Below, piece by piece: positions 1 to 7,847 of a DNA stretch of 64,000 bases; position 1 is the first letter of the stretch, and every line of letters starts with the position of its first letter. The stretch is from JAIUNP01 sp020161975. Lineage in GTDB: Bacteria; Pseudomonadota; Alphaproteobacteria; Rhizobiales; Beijerinckiaceae. The notes below the pieces were generated by a model. The model made no database searches, was not told the origin of the DNA, and worked only from the letters and a program-made list of their open reading frames with translations. The stretch lies in NCBI GenBank assembly GCA_036745275.1, contig DAIOGK010000002.1, forward strand, positions 1 through 64,000, read 5' to 3'. A program made the translations under genes and the position numbers.

Positions 1-1
1 C

Positions 2-43
2 CCGGGTCACTTCTCAACGAAAACGCCGGGTCAAATCTCAGCG
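2..43. repeat. tandem terminal repeats of an IS21-like element
   Basis: Two 18-bp direct repeats, at 2-19 and 26-43, share the core CCGGGTCA followed by TCTCA and CG, with a 24-bp period. Arrays of short repeats starting with GGGTCA are typical of IS21-family ends. No istA or istB lies inside the window, so this is either the edge of an element lying to the left or a remnant. It sits just upstream of a broken integrase, which fits a region shaped by mobile elements. Confidence 0.45.
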
Positions 44-85
44 GTAATCAACACTATAGAAGCCCTGTTCGAGGAGGTGAGACGG

Positions 86-1522
86 ATGCCAGAACTGACG
101 CGCCAACATGTCGAGCGACGCGTCATGGAGCATCTTCAGGACTGTCTGGACCGCTCACAAGAGTTGGCGGCCACCTTGCCGAAAGACAAGCGGTCGTGGG
201 ATCGGGAAGCAGAGGTTGGCTATCTCCATAAGCGCATCCGCGATCTCACCCACACCCTGGCAGATCGGGATTTCACCCCGGCACTCGAACGCGAGGTGCT
301 CGACATCCTGTATCCTGACAACCCCGACGCCGAGAAGGGCGACCTTGAAACATTCGAGTATGTCTGCGCCCTCGTCCTGAGGGCCAAAATACAGGACGCC
401 AAGCTGCTGCTCGCTGAACTGACAGGCGAACCTACGCGGACCACAGACCCAGTTTTCGAGGGCATGACTGCTTTGGGCTTCCCACCCCTACCGGGCGAGG
501 AGCGCAAGCGCAGCCGCGTCGTGATCCACCGTGGCGGGGTTGTGGAAGCTGCCGACGACGCGATCACCTATGATGAGTTGTTCAGCCGCTACCGCGCCCA
601 GAGGCAGGGGGAGAACCTTGCACCGCGCACGTTGCTCGAACTGGATCGCGCCTACCGGCTGGGGTCTGAGGTGATCGAACCAGCGCTACCTGTCACGCAG
701 ATCACGACCGAAGATGTGCGCAAGGTGCGCGACCTGATTTCCCGACTGCCCGCGAACTACGACAAAAACGAAGCCTTCGCGGGTATGGCCGCACAGCAGG
801 CAGTGGAGGCGAATAGGAAGTTAGGCGCTCCCTGCATCACTCCAGCAACTCAGGTGAAGTTGCTTCGTTTCTTCAAGCTGCCGATCCAGTGGGCTGCCAA
901 GGAGGGCTATATCCCCACGGTACCCGGCGCGAGCATCACCATTACTATCCCCAAGGCGCAGGGCGACCCGGAGAAAGGTCGCAAACCCTACTCCGATGCG
1001 GACTTGAAGCTGATGTTCACCTCGCCTCTCTTCACGGGCTGCGCCAGCGAGAGCCGCAGGACAAAGCCAGGACCCTACCTGTTCAAGGATGGCTGGTTCT
1101 GGGTGCCCATCGTCGGCTTCTACAGCGGCATGCGTCTAGCCGAAGTCGTGCAGCTCGGGGCCGACGACGTCCAGCAGCAAGGGGACATCTGGTTCATGGA
1201 TGTGCGGCCCGGTCCGATCCCCAACACGGGCGAGATGAAGCGGATGAAGAACAAGGCAGCGATCCGAAAGGTGCCTGTCGCCGACGACCTGCTCAAGCTC
1301 GGCTTCCTCGATGTGGTGCGCCGCGCTGAGAGAGGCGGGCGGCTGTTCCCCGAGATCAAGTTCGGCCACGATGGCACCCCCTCCAAGAACTTCTCGAAGT
1401 TCTGGAGTCGCTACGGGAAGGCCATCGGCTTCCGCACCGATGACCATGTGTTTCACTCGCAGCGGCATCCGCGAGCGCCTTGCCGCCGTCGGCATCGACC
1501 CTGAAGGTTACTCCGGTCACTC
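86..1522 (+). pseudogene. tyrosine recombinase/phage-type integrase, frameshifted and truncated by an IS
   Basis: This is the remains of a tyrosine site-specific recombinase of about 470 residues. The start is ATG at 86, 8 nt after a GAGGAGG ribosome site; an in-frame GTG at 77 is less likely. An N-terminal helical region and a SAM-like core-binding region (about residues 185-300) precede the catalytic domain. The first catalytic arginine lies in FYSGMRLAEV, and the box II HxxR motif appears as HSQR near 1450. Right after it the frame breaks: the continuation (GIRERLAAVGID, then GHSG) is one frame over, so a single-base indel near 1460 is likely. The IS end at 1523 then removes the part that should carry the catalytic tyrosine. 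The gene cannot make an active recombinase. Confidence 0.8.
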
Positions 1523-1551
1523 TGGACTTGCCCGGCATTTGTGGAGAGCGT

Positions 1552-2417
1552 TCAGCTCACTTCCCGTGCCTTTCGCTCGAAGGCGTTGGGGCTCTGGAAG
1601 GCGAGCGATGAATGCCGCCTGACGGGATTATAGAACCCGTCGATGTATCTGGCGACAGCGTTTTCGGCCTGCTGGCGGGATTGCCATGCGATCGGCCAGA
1701 TCAGCTCTGACTTGATTGTTTTGAAGAAGGTCTCGACCATGGAGTTGTCGTAGCAGTTTCCGCGCCCGCTCATCGAGATCTGGATGCCCCGTTTTCGGAG
1801 CATGGCCTGGTAATCCACCGAGCAGTATTGCGATCCGCGGTCCGAGTGATGGACCAGCCTTGGTGGAGGGTTGCGAGCCACCAGCGCACGGCGCAGGGCT
1901 TCGACGGCCAAGTCGCGCTTCAGGCGATCACTCGTGGCCCAGCCGACGACGCGCCGGGAGAAGAGGTCGATGATGACGGCAAGATAGAGCCAACCCTCTG
2001 CCGTCCAGATGTAGGAGATGTCTGCGCCCCACTTACCGTCCGGGCTGTCCGCCGTGAAGTCCTGCGCCACGAGGTTCGGGGCGACGGGCCAGGCATGCTC
2101 GCTGTCCGTCGTGCGCTTGAAGCGCCGCTTTTGCCGCGCGATCAACTGGTTCTCGCGCATCAGCCGCGCCGTGCGATGCCGCCCGATCTCATGCCCTTCA
2201 TCGACGAGATCGCGGTGCATGCGCGGGCTCCCGTAGGTGCCGTTCGACAGCGCGAAAGCCGCGCGGATATGGGCCAGATAGACCATATCCTGCTGCCGGC
2301 GGCGACAGGCCGGACGTTCCTGCCAGGCGAAGAAACCGCTCTGGCTGACATCCAGAACACGACACATCCGGCTGATCGGAAGCTGGCCTTCTCCGCCTCG
2401 ATGAAGCCGAAGGTCAT
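1552..2417 (-). pseudogene. IS3-family transposase OrfB, frameshifted near its N-terminus
   Basis: This is the catalytic transposase subunit of the IS element. The rve/DDE core is complete: DISYIW and IIDLFSRRVVG, the second Asp in VHHSDRGSQY, and the Glu in NCYDNSMVETFF. The expected start, MTFGFIEAEKASF from 2417, lies in a different frame from the bulk of the protein (in phase from 2367, MCRVLDVSQSGFF). Restoring one base near 2377 would join the two halves. IS3 OrfAB is normally made by -1 frameshifting at an A-run, and one lies in orfA (AAAAAAAG, complement of 2449-2456). The extra break inside OrfB would still disable it unless it is a sequencing error. Confidence 0.8.
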
Positions 2418-2698
2418 CGACTTGTCTCTTTCGCGAAGAAGGCCGCGGCTTTTTTTAAGATGTCGCGCTCCTGCTTCAGAACCGCATTCTCCCGCCGCAA
2501 CCGCTTCAACTCGGCATGCAGATCGACCGGTGCCTCACCCGGCTCTCCGACATCGCGCTCATGGCTCAGCCAGCGCGTCAGCGTCGATAACCCGATGCCC
2601 AGATCTGCCGAGATCTCCCGCCGCGTCCGGCCGCTGGTCAGTGCCAGCCGTACCGCTTCACGCCGAAACTCCGGCGTTGGCCTGTTCCCGTTTTTCAT
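2414..2698 (-). CDS. IS3-family transposase OrfA (HTH protein)
   Basis: This 94-aa protein is the DNA-binding partner of the IS3 transposase. A helix-turn-helix is seen in EFRREAVRLAL and REISADLGIGLSTLTRWL (about residues 10-45). A leucine-zipper-like coiled coil follows (ELKRLRRENAVLKQERDILKKA, about residues 63-85), as is usual for IS3 OrfA. It overlaps the start of orfB by 4 bp and carries the A-rich slippery run near its end. It appears intact. Confidence 0.85.
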   Translation of the reverse strand: MKNGNRPTPEFRREAVRLALTSGRTRREISADLGIGLSTLTRWLSHERDVGEPGEAPVDLHAELKRLRRENAVLKQERDILKKAAAFFAKETSR

Positions 2699-2752
2699 AA
2701 AACACCTCCTGCTTCCTCAGTTGGTGCTCTCCACTAAAACCGGGCAAGTCCA

Positions 2753-2942
2753 GACCACCGGCACCTTCACCAAGAGCGCCCGTGAAGAGGCGGCGCGGGA
2801 GAACGCCACCGCCATCGAGCTGGTCGACATCGACCGCCTGCTTGAACTCCTCATCGAGGAAGGCTTGGGCGTGCGGGAGACGAAGGCGCTCACCATCGAC
2901 CGGGACTTCTTCGCGCCCTACCAGAAGGCCGGAGACGCCTGA
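2753..2942 (+). pseudogene. C-terminal fragment of an Mrr-like restriction endonuclease
   Basis: Directly after the right IS end an open frame reads TTGTFTKSAREEA, then IELVDIDRLLELLIEEGLGV. This matches the last part of Mrr-type (PD-D/E)xK endonuclease domains, where a TTG-F-T-AR segment is followed by a hydrophobic ID/L-L-L stretch. The catalytic region and everything upstream are missing, so only the last 60 or so residues survive. Its TGA overlaps the ATG of the next gene (TGATG at 2940-2944), showing the two were once translationally coupled. The endonuclease call rests on this short tail. Confidence 0.5.
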
Positions 2943-3619
2943 TGGCGGGCCGCACCTTCATGACCAAGGTGTGGGGCTTCGGTGCGCCTGTCGGCCCGCT
3001 CCAGTTCAGCAGCGAGGGCTGGCGACGAAACGCTCGTGAGGTGCTTCGGCCCGGTGACATCGTGGTGCTCGTCGGCACGAAGGGCGCGGAGACAGCCGAG
3101 GATGATCGCGGCAAGCTCCTCGGGATCATGGAGCCGACCACCGAGCCCGTGATGTCGCTAGACTTCGACCTGCCACGGGGCGAGCATGACCTCGACAAGG
3201 AGGGGAACTACAAATGGCCCTACGGCCTCTTGAACCGCCGTGCATGGCGATTGATCGACCGCCCCTGTCTCAACCCTGACATCAGCCGGCGCGCCTTCTC
3301 GATGGACGCGGCACAGGGCATTGTCGAGTTGACGGCAGACGAGGCCATGAAGGTTGCCGCCCTGCGCCGGGAAGGGGTGCCGCTGCTGGAACCTCGCGTT
3401 GCCGCCCGTGCGCGTGTCGATGGCGCGGATCGCGCACGCCGTCGCGTCTCGCCACCGCCGACGACCACGCGGCGCGGCGTAATGCACATATCTGCCATAA
3501 TCACGATACCGCCGCGCCGGGTGCACTCGGCGATATCATCTCCAATGCGGAGGACCATTCGCTTACAGCTTCTCGATTTCCAGAAAACCGAGGACAGAAT
3601 TTGGACCGGCGGCCCTTGA
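2942..3619 (+). CDS. PUA/EVE-like domain protein with a foreign C-terminal tail
   Basis: The first about 155 residues look like a compact PUA/EVE-type fold: WGFGAPVGPLQF near the start, then a PGDIVVLVGTKG strand-turn and GKLLGIME. Such small domains often accompany restriction systems, in keeping with the endonuclease tail it overlaps. After about residue 160 the sequence turns arginine-rich and low in complexity, and the last part reads antisense across the 3' end of the methyltransferase gene at 3563. The genuine gene therefore probably ended near 3450 and was cut by a rearrangement. Function is unknown; a modified-base reader is one possibility. Confidence 0.4.
   Translation: MAGRTFMTKVWGFGAPVGPLQFSSEGWRRNAREVLRPGDIVVLVGTKGAETAEDDRGKLLGIMEPTTEPVMSLDFDLPRGEHDLDKEGNYKWPYGLLNRRAWRLIDRPCLNPDISRRAFSMDAAQGIVELTADEAMKVAALRREGVPLLEPRVAARARVDGADRARRRVSPPPTTTRRGVMHISAIITIPPRRVHSAISSPMRRTIRLQLLDFQKTEDRIWTGGP
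3469..3555 (-). pseudogene. scrap of a DUF188/YaiI-like gene
   Basis: Read on the minus strand this stretch encodes IGDDIAECTRRGGIVIMAD. That parallels the segment DNYIAERARRGVIVITADI of the intact YaiI-like protein encoded at 37816-38388. Only about 29 codons remain, with no start, and the flanking sequence is unrelated. It is most likely the leftover of a second DUF188 gene deleted when the mobile region formed. The match was made by eye over a short stretch. Confidence 0.35.
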
Positions 3620-4636
3620 AATGGTTTCATCGAGGAGAGTGGCCTTGAATGTCCCGATCGGAATCATATCGGCGAAAGCAGCGACCTCCTCCCGAGATCG
3701 ATAGATCAATTTCCAGTCGGAATAAGCCTCCATCATGAATTGATGCGAGCGCTTGTGTGGATTGGCTTCACCGGGTGTCAGGAAGTTGCCGACAATCAGC
3801 CGGCCACCCGGCCTGATCATGTCAAACAGACGCGCAGTCAGGCCGGTAACGCCCCGCGAGGGATTCATCGGGTAGGAACCAACGTAGTCATAGAGCCCTG
3901 TGCTGTAGATGAGATCATACCGCCCGTGTTCGAGCACGAAATCTCCGGCTGCCTTGCCGGACCAGTGTTCGGCAAACTGTGTTCGCCCCTTGATGATATC
4001 GAAAGCATTGCACACCACATGGCGGCAGGACGCGCCGGCCAGATGAGCCCGCGTGTAGGCAATTGTTGCCGGGTCGTGGTCCAGAAGATCGACGTGCAGG
4101 CCTGCGCGCACGTCCTCCGGCACTTGCTGAAGCTCCCATGCAGGACCGCACGCAAGGCTGAGAACGCGCGAATCCTTCGGCAGTTGCGTAAGAATTCGCT
4201 CCATCCCGCGCACCCGTTGACGCACGGCTTCGGCCGCAGGCAGGGACTGATAAACGGTGTTGCATAACATCGCGTAGTCCGACGTTCCGCGATCCTCATT
4301 GTTATAGATCATCAGCATCAGGTCACGATCCCCAGCATAGCCGTAGGGTTTGGTCAACGCCTGATGAATGAAATCGGACTGAAGCAGATACTCCCGGTGG
4401 GCCGGATGCTGCCGGACCAAACGGCAGGCCTCGATCCAAAGATCATCCCGATGCCCGACCGTGCGTAGGATGCTTTCAGCAAGAGCATGCGCGGTCCGGG
4501 TGAAATCGCGGGCGAACTGCCTGCGTTCCAGAGGGCCAAGAATGACAGAGCGACTGATCCTTTCAAGGTCGATCTGCTCGGCCAGAAACGTGTCGAGAGC
4601 ATCGTGAATTTGTGCGCCAAAGGATTGATCCAGCAT
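3563..4636 (-). CDS. class I SAM-dependent methyltransferase, PhcB-like
   Basis: This 357-aa protein has an all-helical N-terminal half with KPYGYAGDRDLMLMIY (about residues 105-120) and a C-terminal Rossmann methyltransferase domain. The SAM motif I is VLSLACGPAWEL, an acidic strand end follows (HVDLLDHD), and YDLIYSTGLYDYV is motif IV. The GYAGD segment and this layout resemble the PhcB group, whose Ralstonia member makes 3-hydroxy fatty acid methyl ester signals; the assignment is by resemblance only. The start is ATG at 4636, after a GAGGAAAAG ribosome site. It is the last gene of the minus-strand unit, 10 bp after the condensing enzyme, which suggests the two act on one product, perhaps as a carboxyl or hydroxyl methyltransferase. 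Confidence 0.65.
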   Translation of the reverse strand: MLDQSFGAQIHDALDTFLAEQIDLERISRSVILGPLERRQFARDFTRTAHALAESILRTVGHRDDLWIEACRLVRQHPAHREYLLQSDFIHQALTKPYGYAGDRDLMLMIYNNEDRGTSDYAMLCNTVYQSLPAAEAVRQRVRGMERILTQLPKDSRVLSLACGPAWELQQVPEDVRAGLHVDLLDHDPATIAYTRAHLAGASCRHVVCNAFDIIKGRTQFAEHWSGKAAGDFVLEHGRYDLIYSTGLYDYVGSYPMNPSRGVTGLTARLFDMIRPGGRLIVGNFLTPGEANPHKRSHQFMMEAYSDWKLIYRSREEVAAFADMIPIGTFKATLLDETISRAAGPNSVLGFLEIEKL

Positions 4637-4646
4637 CGTCTTTTCC

Positions 4647-5816
4647 TCACTGTGCCCGTTTGATGAGCAATGAACCAATGGAATATCCGGCACCAAATGC
4701 GCTGATCAGCCCAAAGCCACCACGTGGCACGTCCGTGCGGGTTCTATGGAAAGCAATGATGGAGCCCGGGGAGGCCACATTGCCAATTTCATCGAGTACA
4801 ATCGGGGCCCGGTCGAGCAGTTCGGGGCCACCCAGGCGGCGGACAAGTGCTTGAATCAGCTTGAGATTGGCCTGATGCAGCCAGAGGCGCGCGAGATCCT
4901 GCACACGCAGGCCATGACCGTCCACAAACCCGGCTATGCGCTGACTGGCAACGTTGACGATATCCCGGAACACCTTCTGCCCAACCTGCGTCACCAGCTT
5001 GTCATCGGTCGGACCACAAACAGGGGCTGTCCGGTTGAGAAACCCGAAATTGCTGCGGATGTTGCTCGAGAAATCGGTCCAGACGTCGCTGGCCACGATG
5101 TCAAAAACCACTCCGGCCGCATTCGTTTCTCCGGCGCGCCGGCCGATGACCAGTGCGGCAGAGGCGTCACCGAAGATGAAATGCGTCTTGCGGTCACGGT
5201 AGTTGAGGTGGCCGGACATGATCTCGGGACTGCAGACGAGAACATTGCGCGCAGCGGCGGTCTGAACCATCTGCGCTGCGACATGCGTGGCGAAGGTTGC
5301 TGACGAGCAGGCGACATTCATGTCGAAGGCGGCACCACCGCAGCCCAGTGCCTTCTGGACTTCAATGGCGATGGCCGGATAGGGCCGCTGGTGGTGAGCG
5401 CAGGCACAGATCACGAGATCGATGTCGCCGGCATCAAGACCCGCGTCCGCCAAAGCCTGCCGTGCCGACAGGACCGCAAACTCCGCCTGAATCGACAGGC
5501 AGCCGTTCGAACGCTCGGGCAGGAGCGGCACCATGCGCGCCGGATCGAGCACACCACTGCGATTGAGCACATGTCTGGCGTGAATACCGGATGCCTCGGC
5601 AATGAACGCGACGCTTGAGTATTCGAGCGGCGGCTGCCGGCGCGCTGCGCGCAGCGCGTTTTCCGCAGCAACATGCGCGTTGTAGCTGGCTACCAGTTCC
5701 TCGTTGTCTATACGCTCCGGCGGGATGGCCACCCCGGAGCCAAGGATGGCAGCCCCGGAAACGTCGTGACACATCCCACTTTGTGGCGATGTGCTTGCAA
5801 AGGGAGATAACAACAT
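4647..5816 (-). CDS. beta-ketoacyl-ACP synthase III-like condensing enzyme
   Basis: This 389-aa thiolase-fold enzyme has a complete KAS III triad: Cys170 in NVACSSATFATHVA, His314 in LWLHQANLKLI and Asn346 in EIGNVASPGS. The GFGLISAFGAGYS glycine loop closes the domain. KAS III enzymes join an acyl-CoA starter to malonyl-ACP, or in secondary metabolism transfer acyl groups. The ATG at 5816 is preferred because GGAG lies 7 nt upstream; ATG 5774 and a more distant start at 5909 are alternatives. No acyl carrier protein gene is seen nearby, so it would have to borrow the housekeeping ACP or use CoA substrates. It sits between the LuxR-type regulator and the methyltransferase. Confidence 0.8.
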   Translation of the reverse strand: MLLSPFASTSPQSGMCHDVSGAAILGSGVAIPPERIDNEELVASYNAHVAAENALRAARRQPPLEYSSVAFIAEASGIHARHVLNRSGVLDPARMVPLLPERSNGCLSIQAEFAVLSARQALADAGLDAGDIDLVICACAHHQRPYPAIAIEVQKALGCGGAAFDMNVACSSATFATHVAAQMVQTAAARNVLVCSPEIMSGHLNYRDRKTHFIFGDASAALVIGRRAGETNAAGVVFDIVASDVWTDFSSNIRSNFGFLNRTAPVCGPTDDKLVTQVGQKVFRDIVNVASQRIAGFVDGHGLRVQDLARLWLHQANLKLIQALVRRLGGPELLDRAPIVLDEIGNVASPGSIIAFHRTRTDVPRGGFGLISAFGAGYSIGSLLIKRAQ

Positions 5817-5957
5817 CAGGATACTCCAGCGCGAGAATTTCCTCTGACAACGAATTGTTTTCATTGTTCTTATTTCCAAGTCGGGCATCCGCCCGCCCTC
5901 GTCCATCACCCGTTCGGGTGAAAACGGCCGCGAGGGTCCGGCTACTCAGCAATCAGT

Positions 5958-6611
5958 CTAGATTTGCAGCAGCAAAAGACGTTCGAGCACACGCACGACC
6001 TCGCTCTGGCGTTTCATCCCGAGTTTGCTGAAAACCGCACGCAATTGGGTCCGCACCGTTTCCTTGGAAAGGCCGAGATGGTCTGCCGTCGCCCTGAGGT
6101 CACAGTGCTGATGCAAGGCAACGGCCAGCCGTGTTTCAGCGTAGGACAGCCCGAGATCATGCTGAAGCATTCTCCAGACCGATTTCCCGACCTGCTTCTG
6201 CTCACGGAACATGATCATCTGCTGCTGCGTTTCGCAGCGATCACACCCCGGCAACGGCAGGCGCGTAGCAATGCAAATGGATCCCGCATCGGATCGCAGC
6301 AGTTTGTGGCTTCTGCCCAGAAGCGGCGCTTCGGCGAGAAGATCACAGGTCACTGCAGCATGCCGTTCGATATCCCGGCTGTGAAGAAACCGCAGGCGAC
6401 CGTTGGCCTGGGTGAAATACCGTCCCTTCATCGCCACGGCAGCAGTATTGGACTGTTCAGCCAGCCCGCGGGCGTTCATGACCACGACACCGATAGAGAG
6501 ACCATCGAACAGACGCAGGATGTGATCCATCATGCGGCATCCGCAGCTACCGACTCGAGGTTCATTTGGTGGCGGGAATAACCCCGGCACCACCTTGCCA
6601 TCATCGATCAT
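5958..6611 (-). CDS. LuxR-type transcriptional regulator
   Basis: This 217-aa protein has a C-terminal LuxR/FixJ helix-turn-helix (LSYAETRLAVALHQHCDLRATADHLGLSKETVRTQLRAVFSKLGMKRQSEVVRVL). The N-terminal region is PAS-like (LRLFDGLSIGVVVMNARGLAEQSN). There is no receiver domain and no clear acyl-homoserine-lactone pocket, so it is probably a cytoplasmic sensor of another ligand. The start is ATG 6611, with GGAG 7 nt upstream; a TTG at 6638 overlapping the previous stop is possible. A gap of about 140 bp separates it from the condensing-enzyme gene and is the largest in the unit, so an internal promoter there could be its target. Two CxxC-like pairs (CGC near residue 22, CDRC near 120) are noteworthy. 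Confidence 0.75.
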   Translation of the reverse strand: MIDDGKVVPGLFPPPNEPRVGSCGCRMMDHILRLFDGLSIGVVVMNARGLAEQSNTAAVAMKGRYFTQANGRLRFLHSRDIERHAAVTCDLLAEAPLLGRSHKLLRSDAGSICIATRLPLPGCDRCETQQQMIMFREQKQVGKSVWRMLQHDLGLSYAETRLAVALHQHCDLRATADHLGLSKETVRTQLRAVFSKLGMKRQSEVVRVLERLLLLQI

Positions 6612-6634
6612 GACCGTTCTCCGAGCCGGTTTGT

Positions 6635-7027
6635 TCAATCCGCCAGCGCGAGGCTGCAGCAGAGGTACTTGGTCATGCGGTCTTCAAAGTGATTGTGGTG
6701 GACGGAATCGAGGCCGACAATCACCTGTTCACCGGGGCAACGGGCCGTCACCCGTCCGTCGTAGGCATTCCATGCGTTCTGGATGATATCCGCAGGATGG
6801 GTGCCTGAACCGGAGTGGGTGAAACTCGTCGGATAGGCGCAATTCTGCAAACGCACCTTCTTGTTCATGGCCGAGGCGACAAGCTTCTCGAGCGTGTCAG
6901 TTCTGGCCACAAGTTTTCCGAGTTCAATAGCGAGATCGTCGGGTTTCTTCAGCGCCTCTTGCGCGCTTGCCCCCAGGGTATTGAAAAAAAGAGCGGTGCT
7001 TACCAGCGTCATTGCCAATCGTTTCAT
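6635..7027 (-). CDS. secreted small protein of unknown function in the YcaO/TfuA locus
   Basis: This 130-aa protein has a clear Sec signal peptide (MKRLAMTLVSTALFFNTLGASAQ, cleavage likely after ASA). The middle is helical (DDLAIELGKLVARTDTLEKLV). The C-terminal domain has paired cysteines (LQNCAYP, ARCPGEQVIVGL, then DRMTKYLCC), probably disulfide bonded in the periplasm or outside the cell. The CPGEQVIVGL...DR...CC layout loosely recalls small dermatopontin- or tail-fibre-like domains, but I do not recognise the family. A strong ribosome site, GGAGG, precedes the ATG. Its place after TfuA makes it a candidate substrate, immunity or export-linked protein, all of which is inference. Confidence 0.7.
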   Translation of the reverse strand: MKRLAMTLVSTALFFNTLGASAQEALKKPDDLAIELGKLVARTDTLEKLVASAMNKKVRLQNCAYPTSFTHSGSGTHPADIIQNAWNAYDGRVTARCPGEQVIVGLDSVHHNHFEDRMTKYLCCSLALAD

Positions 7028-7100
7028 GACGTCCTCCGTATCGCTGCATGCGATCGGGAAGAGTAAAAACGACGATCGTATCTTCAGCGTAACAGGACCG

Positions 7101-7847
7101 TTACACGGGGCGACGTCGGCCCTTTGGGCGTGCGAAATGCGCGATGTGGCGGCGCCAGTTTGACGTTTCGATGAAATCCGGCCGATGCGCTCTATCTACA
7201 GGCGTTTCCGGGGCCGCCTGCACAGCCACGATAACCGCCTCGGCGTCCAGCCGCTTGCGCGAGGGGGCCTGTTCCCAAAAATCTGTGATCGCTCCATATG
7301 TGGCACCGGGGAGTGCATCCTTGAAAAGAGCAAGCATGTGGTCGCGTGTCCGGTCCTTGTAGTAGACAGCGCGCGTGGCATCGAGAAGGTCGGCAGCGGC
7401 AGCAGACGACAGCAGCCTGTTTTGCACCGTGTGGCCCAGAATGTGATCAATATCGACGACGGCTTCCGACACGGGCAGATAGTCCAGTTCCGCCGGGCCG
7501 TGGAGCAGGGCGACATCGCTGTCCTCGGTATAGACCCCGTTGTGATATTTTTCGAAAATGACCCCTACGCCCACCATTCCAAACACCGCGCATTCCGCCG
7601 CGCGCAAGGCGCCTATGCTCGCACCACCGAAAACCCGGACGCCCCGGTGAAGGGCAAACACGATCTCCTTGTGCCAGACGGCGCGGGTGTTTTCAAAGTA
7701 CCCATCGACCAGCCCGATCACCCGGACACCCTCCAGCACCGCACGCGTGATGTCGCCGCAGATAGCGGGCGGATCAAAACGGATGCCGGCTCCGCGCCCG
7801 GTCAGCGCGCCATGCAGGCTTGGCCCGGCAAAGATCCGTTTCACCAT
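7101..7847 (-). CDS. tfuA: TfuA-like protein, YcaO partner
   Basis: This 248-aa protein carries the TfuA core: VIGLVDGYFENTRAVWHKEIVFAL (about residues 43-66) and GVRVFGGASIGALRAAEC (about residues 69-86). TfuA proteins partner YcaO enzymes in peptide backbone thioamidation and occur in the trifolitoxin locus of Rhizobium. They are thought to deliver sulfur or assist the YcaO. The ATG overlaps the end of the ycaO gene by 7 bp, so the two are translationally coupled. No membrane segment is seen. Confidence 0.88.
   Translation of the reverse strand: MVKRIFAGPSLHGALTGRGAGIRFDPPAICGDITRAVLEGVRVIGLVDGYFENTRAVWHKEIVFALHRGVRVFGGASIGALRAAECAVFGMVGVGVIFEKYHNGVYTEDSDVALLHGPAELDYLPVSEAVVDIDHILGHTVQNRLLSSAAAADLLDATRAVYYKDRTRDHMLALFKDALPGATYGAITDFWEQAPSRKRLDAEAVIVAVQAAPETPVDRAHRPDFIETSNWRRHIAHFARPKGRRRPV

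Larger units (their letters stand above)
1523..2752 (-). mobile_element. IS3-family insertion sequence with matched terminal inverted repeats
   Basis: The left end (1523-1535, TGGACTTGCCCGG, then GTGGAGAGC at 1541) is mirrored at the right end (GCTCTCCAC at 2726-2734, then CCGGGCAAGTCCA at 2740-2752), giving a 1,230-bp element. Inside are an orfA and an orfB on the minus strand in the order expected for IS3. No target-site duplication is visible: the left flank ends ACTC and the right flank starts GACC. The left flank is integrase and the right flank is an endonuclease tail, so the element probably marks a deletion or recombination junction and not a clean insertion. Confidence 0.9.
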
